From the NCBI GenBank assembly GCA_029204225.1, contig CM055100.1, positions 4,512,111 to 4,576,110 of the forward strand: a stretch of 64,000 nt of DNA. The letters are read 5' to 3'. Position numbers and translations under genes: made by a program. The DNA comes from Diphasiastrum complanatum. Lineage: Eukaryota; Streptophyta; Lycopodiopsida; Lycopodiales; Lycopodiaceae. Positions within the stretch are counted from its first letter, which is position 1. Each line of letters begins with the position of its first letter. The notes beneath the pieces are model-generated. The model was not told where the DNA came from. It made no database searches and saw nothing but the letters and a program-made list of their open reading frames with translations. Positions 26,301 through 32,300 of the stretch are shown piece after piece.

Positions 26301-29300
26301 ATCTTTACCAAAGCATTGGGAAAGGACTTATTTTTCAAGCATAGAACAAGTCTTGGTGTACTTTCTAAATCTATGCTAAAACTAGTTGAAGAGGGAGTGT
26401 GAAAAATTGTCAACTAGTAGTATTTTCCTAACTTGAGATTTTGTAGGCCTATGGCCAAATAAAAGTTAGAGATAGGTTCATACATGTATGTAGAGGCCCA
26501 AAGTATGTGTACACTACTTTTGAGGTCACATTAATTAGAGGAGGTCGAGTGTGGAGCTCTTCTATTGGCTCATAATTTGGTGCATTCCTATTTGACCAAA
26601 TTTCTAGGTATATGGGTGAATCCTATTGGACCCCAATTTTAGCCTATCATAAGACAAGTGGCCAAGAGGCACTATGGCTGCTATAAATAGCCATCTCCAC
26701 GAGTATGTACACATCTCATTTTCATTCTATTGAATGAATGTTATGCTCTTTGAAGATCCATCTTCTTCTCTCTCACTTTTTTGTTCATATCTTGCATTCT
26801 AGCCACTAGAATTGTGATTTCTTTGTTGCTATGGCTTCACACGTGTGAAATGCAGGTTGTAGGCTCTGAAGTACGGACAGGGACAGCAAGTTTCTGTTTG
26901 TGGAAGCTTATGATCAGATTTTGATGTTTAGTTGATGTTTAGTATGCTTAACATCACAATTTCTATCATTTTTTCAATCTAGATGTGCATAACTTCCATG
27001 GCCAAGATCTTTATGAAACTTTAGCATCTTTTGGATCTGAGTTTTTCACACATAGCTCCGTAGGCTCTTAACCCACTATTGGTCCATACCCTAGCATTAA
27101 GGCCTAACTTCAATGTAGGGCCCAACAGCAAATAAGGCCCTAAGTTAGGTACTGACATGCAACTCAGTGATTAGGTGTCCTGTGAAATGGCAGTGGTGCC
27201 AATGCACATGGCACAGAGCATGCAATGAGCTTATGCCAAGCTAGGTGGGGAATTCTCTATCATAAGAGAATGCAACGGCTAGGTGGATCAAAATAAAGCT
27301 AGCCCTACTCTGTTTCCAAGCTTCTAACACTGGTATCAAAGCCACCTTGCCATTTTGTTTTTGAATTTAGAGAGAGAATTCTCAGTGCCCGCCGCCCTTC
27401 TTCCAGGCCATTTTTCTCTTCTTGCATGTAGGTTTCTTTTGGAAAAAGATATGGAGGGATTGGGGGCACATTCTATTGGGGTTCCAGCGAACAGATTCAA
27501 CAGCAGGAAGGCCACACTGTAGCCGGATTACTTTGAAAAAAAATTGTAAAAGAGAACCACGCTAATCCATAACGCTCGGTAGGCAAGATTTCAACACATC
27601 CTATCCATCATTTTTGCAGCTAGAACCCACACAGATCTAGTGTTCAGAAGGCAGGTCTCCAACACTATTTGCAAAGACATATGAGCTTCTTAGGAGAATT
27701 TTTCTGGCCTCGCATGATAAAGGACGTTTGTCATTATGTGGTTAGTTGCCATAAATGTCAAGTTAATAATGTAGAGCGTCTAAATGCGGGTGGGTTACTG
27801 CAACCTTTAGAAATACCAACTAGTAAGTGGGAGAGTACCTCCATGAATTTAATAGTAGGCCTGCCCAAGACCCAAAAAGATCATGACGTCATATGGGCCC
27901 TACTGGACCGTTGGACTCATTTTATCATGACGTCATATGGCTCATTTTATCCTGACCAAAACAATCATCACAGCTCTAGAATTAGCAAGGTTATCTGCAG
28001 AATGGCTATTTAAACTTAACGGTCTTCCCTCCGGTAAGGTTAGTGACTGGGATAGTAAGTTAAATGCGGGACTTTGCATAGCAATATTCCATCGCCTCCA
28101 TACTAAGCTTAATATGAGTATAGTTGATCATCCTCAAACTAACGATCAAACAGAAAGAGTAAACCCAAGTGATGGAGGACATGCTAAAGCACAAGTTAGC
28201 AAGAAACAAACCAACTGGGAAGAATATCTTCCTATATTGGAGTTTGCTTATAATAGTGCCAAACATGCAGCTACAGGATACATGCCATTTATATTGATGT
28301 ATGGTTTTCAACCACGCTCACCCACAGCCAGAGGGTTTTAGCAAGAAGAGATTGAAGCAGCAAAACCCTTTTTAGAAGACCTAAACCAACAGGATGTTCA
28401 ATTCTTCTTTGGTGAGTCTTCCTTCGAGTTCCAACTAATTCTAAAACTCTATAAACAGGAGTGTGTGCTAATCTCCTAGGTATTGTGGTCCGTTTACCAT
28501 TATCAGGAGAATAGAAGTTACCTATGAACTAGAATCCCCAAACAATAGTAAGGCCCATCCAGTTTTTCATGTTAACTAGTTACAAAAAGCTTTAACCAGA
28601 TCAAATAATCTAGTAGAGGACAACGTTCTAGTTAAGCCCTTGGAAACTCAACAAGTTCTTCAAGAACCAGAAAACCTTCTTGATTGAAGAGAGACTCAGA
28701 CATGTCACACCTTATATCAAAACTAATTTTGATAGAAAACTCCAATCGACAAGCTTGAAAGTGCAATGAGCTCATGTTCAAGTATGGAATATACAGGTCC
28801 GTAGGGTATTTGAAAAAAAATCTTGCAAAATAGAAAACAAAATATTCTATTTTGAGCAAATTTCCACTTTGCAATAACTTCACTTTTAGCAAGTCAAAAC
28901 GGATGGAAAATGTATCTTTAAGCTAGTAGGACATAATAGAACATGTAGATCCACTCAAACATTGAACAAAAGGTGTTTTCCATAAAAGTAAAGAATTCCC
29001 TTTGACCAAAACTTTGATTTTGCAATAACTTTTGAAGAACTTTGATTGATGTGGCATCTACTTTTGTAGGTGTGCCTTGATCCTTTATTTCCAACTTTTG
29101 TCACCAAAAAATAAGTAGATGACCTCCAAAAAGCCAAAAATTAGGGTTTCTAGAAGACGACGAAAAAGAAACTTACTTTGCAGGGGGAGCCCAGCACTAG
29201 GAGACCAATGCAACTAACAAAACTCAAATCTGATCACAAGCGAAAGAATGATGGCAAAAAATGTCAACTTAGATCTAGAGGAAAAAAATGGCTAGAGAGA

Positions 29301-32300
29301 GAGCTTAACCTTCTGGGTTCCCACAATGTCAACCAAAGCCCTACAAAAGTTGCTAAACCTAGAATCTCTATTGAAGTAGTGGTGCACAAAATGTGCCTCA
29401 TGTACAAATGCGCTGCTTCTGGAACAAAGTTGTCAATTGGTCACAATAGTCTTGCTCTATCAATGTGAGGTTTGGGGAAGAAACATTTTCTCACACTAGA
29501 TGGACAAAATTGTAAGGTTGCAAAAGAACATTTATTGCTCCCTGAGAGTAAAATAATTTACACCTTACTCCATCCCCTTGCTTGAAACCGTAGCACAAAA
29601 CAATAGCGGATGCTACCGTGTACTCCAAACTATCTTTGAGTATTTGATTGACTCTGTTTGACACTTCCGCTAATAAGCAGTAAGCGTTTCTAGCAATACG
29701 CTATATTAATCTCCAAGATCAATATGCAAAAATGACTAAAGAAATGAAAATCAAGTTAACCTAGAAGCCGTAACCACGATGATGGTGATCCATTCTATTG
29801 AAAGAGCAAATGAGTAGGCTGACATGTGTCACTCATACACTGGACCAAGTGTCCTAGTGAGCATGTGACACGTGTCATGTTTGACCAGTCAACCTTGACA
29901 TGTGCCACTCATTCACTAGACCAAGTGTTCCAATGAGCATATGACATGTGTCCTATTGACTACTGTAAATGACCGGGACCGGGACAGGGAGTAAAGGCTC
30001 TAACAACTAGCATCTTTGGTCACATAGTTTTCTAGAGGTGGACTTCTTTAAGAGGAGTTTTTTACTATATAAGTAGCTCTTTATCTATGGCTATGTTTTT
30101 GTTGGTCCCATAGAGGCTGTTAATACAAATATTTCATGATCAAACACAAATTATCAAACTTCAGCATGTACCTATGCCAAACTCGAAAGAATAAAACCAA
30201 CTGCGTCATTGATGCTAATAAAGTGCTAAAAATCTTAGCTCTCCTGCACAACATGAAAATACAAAAGATGCACCAACACTCTCGAATCAACTCCAGGAGA
30301 TTGATGATTATACCAGCATGGCAGAAATTTTTCCTTCAGAATAGGCCATTTGATGTGTATAGTAGGTAGAACTATAAAATCGAGCGAAAAAGGCTTCGAC
30401 ACTCTCACTGTAACTTTGATGTTCCTGCTCCCGAGGAATTGCACGAACAAGAGCAGTGAATTGATCTGGTTGAGGACGGGTAGCATTGATAAATTCAAGA
30501 CGTTTTTGAGAAATGTGCTTGTATTCCTGATAAGAAAAAATAGATATGTAAGCAGATTACAGCAATTTTGATTTGCAAACTTTTTATTTCCTAATATCAC
30601 ACATGAAACGAATGTGAAGCCAAAATAAATGATCATAAATGACTCTAGAGAAATATAAAAGTATAAGAATCTGCATACCAAATAAAGAAGGCAGTATGCT
30701 ACTATCGAGAGGATATACAAAGCTGAAAAGTGTACCCACAGCCTGTAAAAAATGAGGTCATAGAATCGATAACAACGCTAAAGTAGCAACCAAACATTTC
30801 AAATTCAACAGTATGCACTAGGTCCACCAAAAGGTCATGTAAAAAGGTAACTGCATCAGACAGGTTACGATCTGGCAGAGTAACTTGTGCAGTGCTCAAC
30901 TTGCGAAACAATTTGCAACAACTTTTTACAAATGACATTACTTGTTTGATCTTCTCAGCAAGCTTACATGTAATCTCAGATAAATCAGCAAAAGAAAACG
31001 CTTTATAAGGACAAGAGCTCAGCAGAAGCTGAAAGCCAATCTCCAACTTCTAAACCTCACAAAAGTTAAATTGAAGATTTCAAAGAAGTTTCAACAGAAG
31101 TTAAATGCATCAAAAGTCGTGAGTACAATCCAAAAGACCTAAATGCAACCAACTCGATCCACAGAGAAGAAAACAGCTTTTGAAACAGGAATAAGCAAAT
31201 TGATGTTCAGGATTAGTGCTTATTTTCGTAGCAATTTGTACACTTAATGAACTCACCGATTTGAGCCATTCTTGACATTTGCTATGGTGAAATAATCCAG
31301 CTGATCAGTTTCATTTCCACGTCTAACTTGAGTGTCAGTGTAATTAACTGGAACAAGGATACAGACTCCCAAAATAGTACTGATGGCAAAAAGCCGCATA
31401 CTGCACAAGACAACAATGACTTTGCAAGAATCAAAATATGCACTCTTGATCCATAAAGACTGCATTAAGTGGAATGAAAGATTTTTTCAGATTTGAAAGA
31501 GACTTCACATCTTGGGCCATAAGGAGACATCAAAAACCAGATATAAGGTGGAACCAATTGAATGTGAAAAAAATGACATTCTCGAATCATTTGTTTGTTA
31601 ATATGGACTCACTTATTGCTAATAGTACAAAAAAATTCACTCTATGTAACAGCAATAAACTTAGAAAGAGAGCAGAGGAAGACCCCTTAGGAAAAGTCCG
31701 CATGGTACATCTACAAGCACTTGAACTTTGTATATCTAAACATCATGCACTTAAATTACAGATATCACTCTTGTGAATAAAGGAGGCCAAAGCATATGCC
31801 TAATCCTAAAGAACTAGCAACATACTAAATTTTGCTTTAAACTCATTCAAAGAACATCATAAATGAGAAATAGGCATTGCCAAGGTGACTTGAGCGTAAT
31901 TTCTCCTTTTGGACATCTACGACATGCTTAGAACGGTCAAAACAAGCTCAAGCTCATAGGAGGACAAACATGGTAATTCTGGACGTTAGATACACTATAG
32001 GCCAAAAGCTTGCCATATAATAATTAATAGGCTGGGGAAACCTGATTTAACATAATGTGCGAATTGATAAATCTACCAAAAATAGGTTTTTCTCCCAAAA
32101 GGCACTCTCCTTTGGTCGATGTTAGTAAATGCCAACGAAACATGCCCCTTGGCCCATGCTAAAAGATTAAAGATATTATACTGCAAAGTGTGTTAATCTC
32201 CCAAATATAAGCATTTTAACATGAACCAACAAGAAAAACCTAAAAAGCGACACAAACAAAGTTCTGCCTCCTAACTTCTTTCTCGCACAAATTTTGTGCA

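Larger units (their letters stand above)
21190..27050 (+). mobile_element. Complete young Ty1/copia element, copy 1
   Basis: 5861 bp with two 653-bp LTRs that are identical by eye, a tRNA-Met-type primer site directly after the 5' LTR (tggtatcagagc, 21843-21854) and a purine tract (gaagagggag, 26388-26397). The gag-pol frame of 1316 codons is intact, and the 5-bp target duplication is perfect (catag). It lies antisense in intron 4 of the OSCA-like gene and inside an older LTR. Identical LTRs, an open frame and a perfect duplication all point to a very recent insertion that may still be competent. Confidence 0.98.

Noticed and set aside
22431-26413. Minus-strand frames of 60-115 codons opposite the intact copia polyprotein
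   Set aside because: They are shadows of the gag-pol frame, repeated identically opposite copy 2, with no independent evidence of coding.
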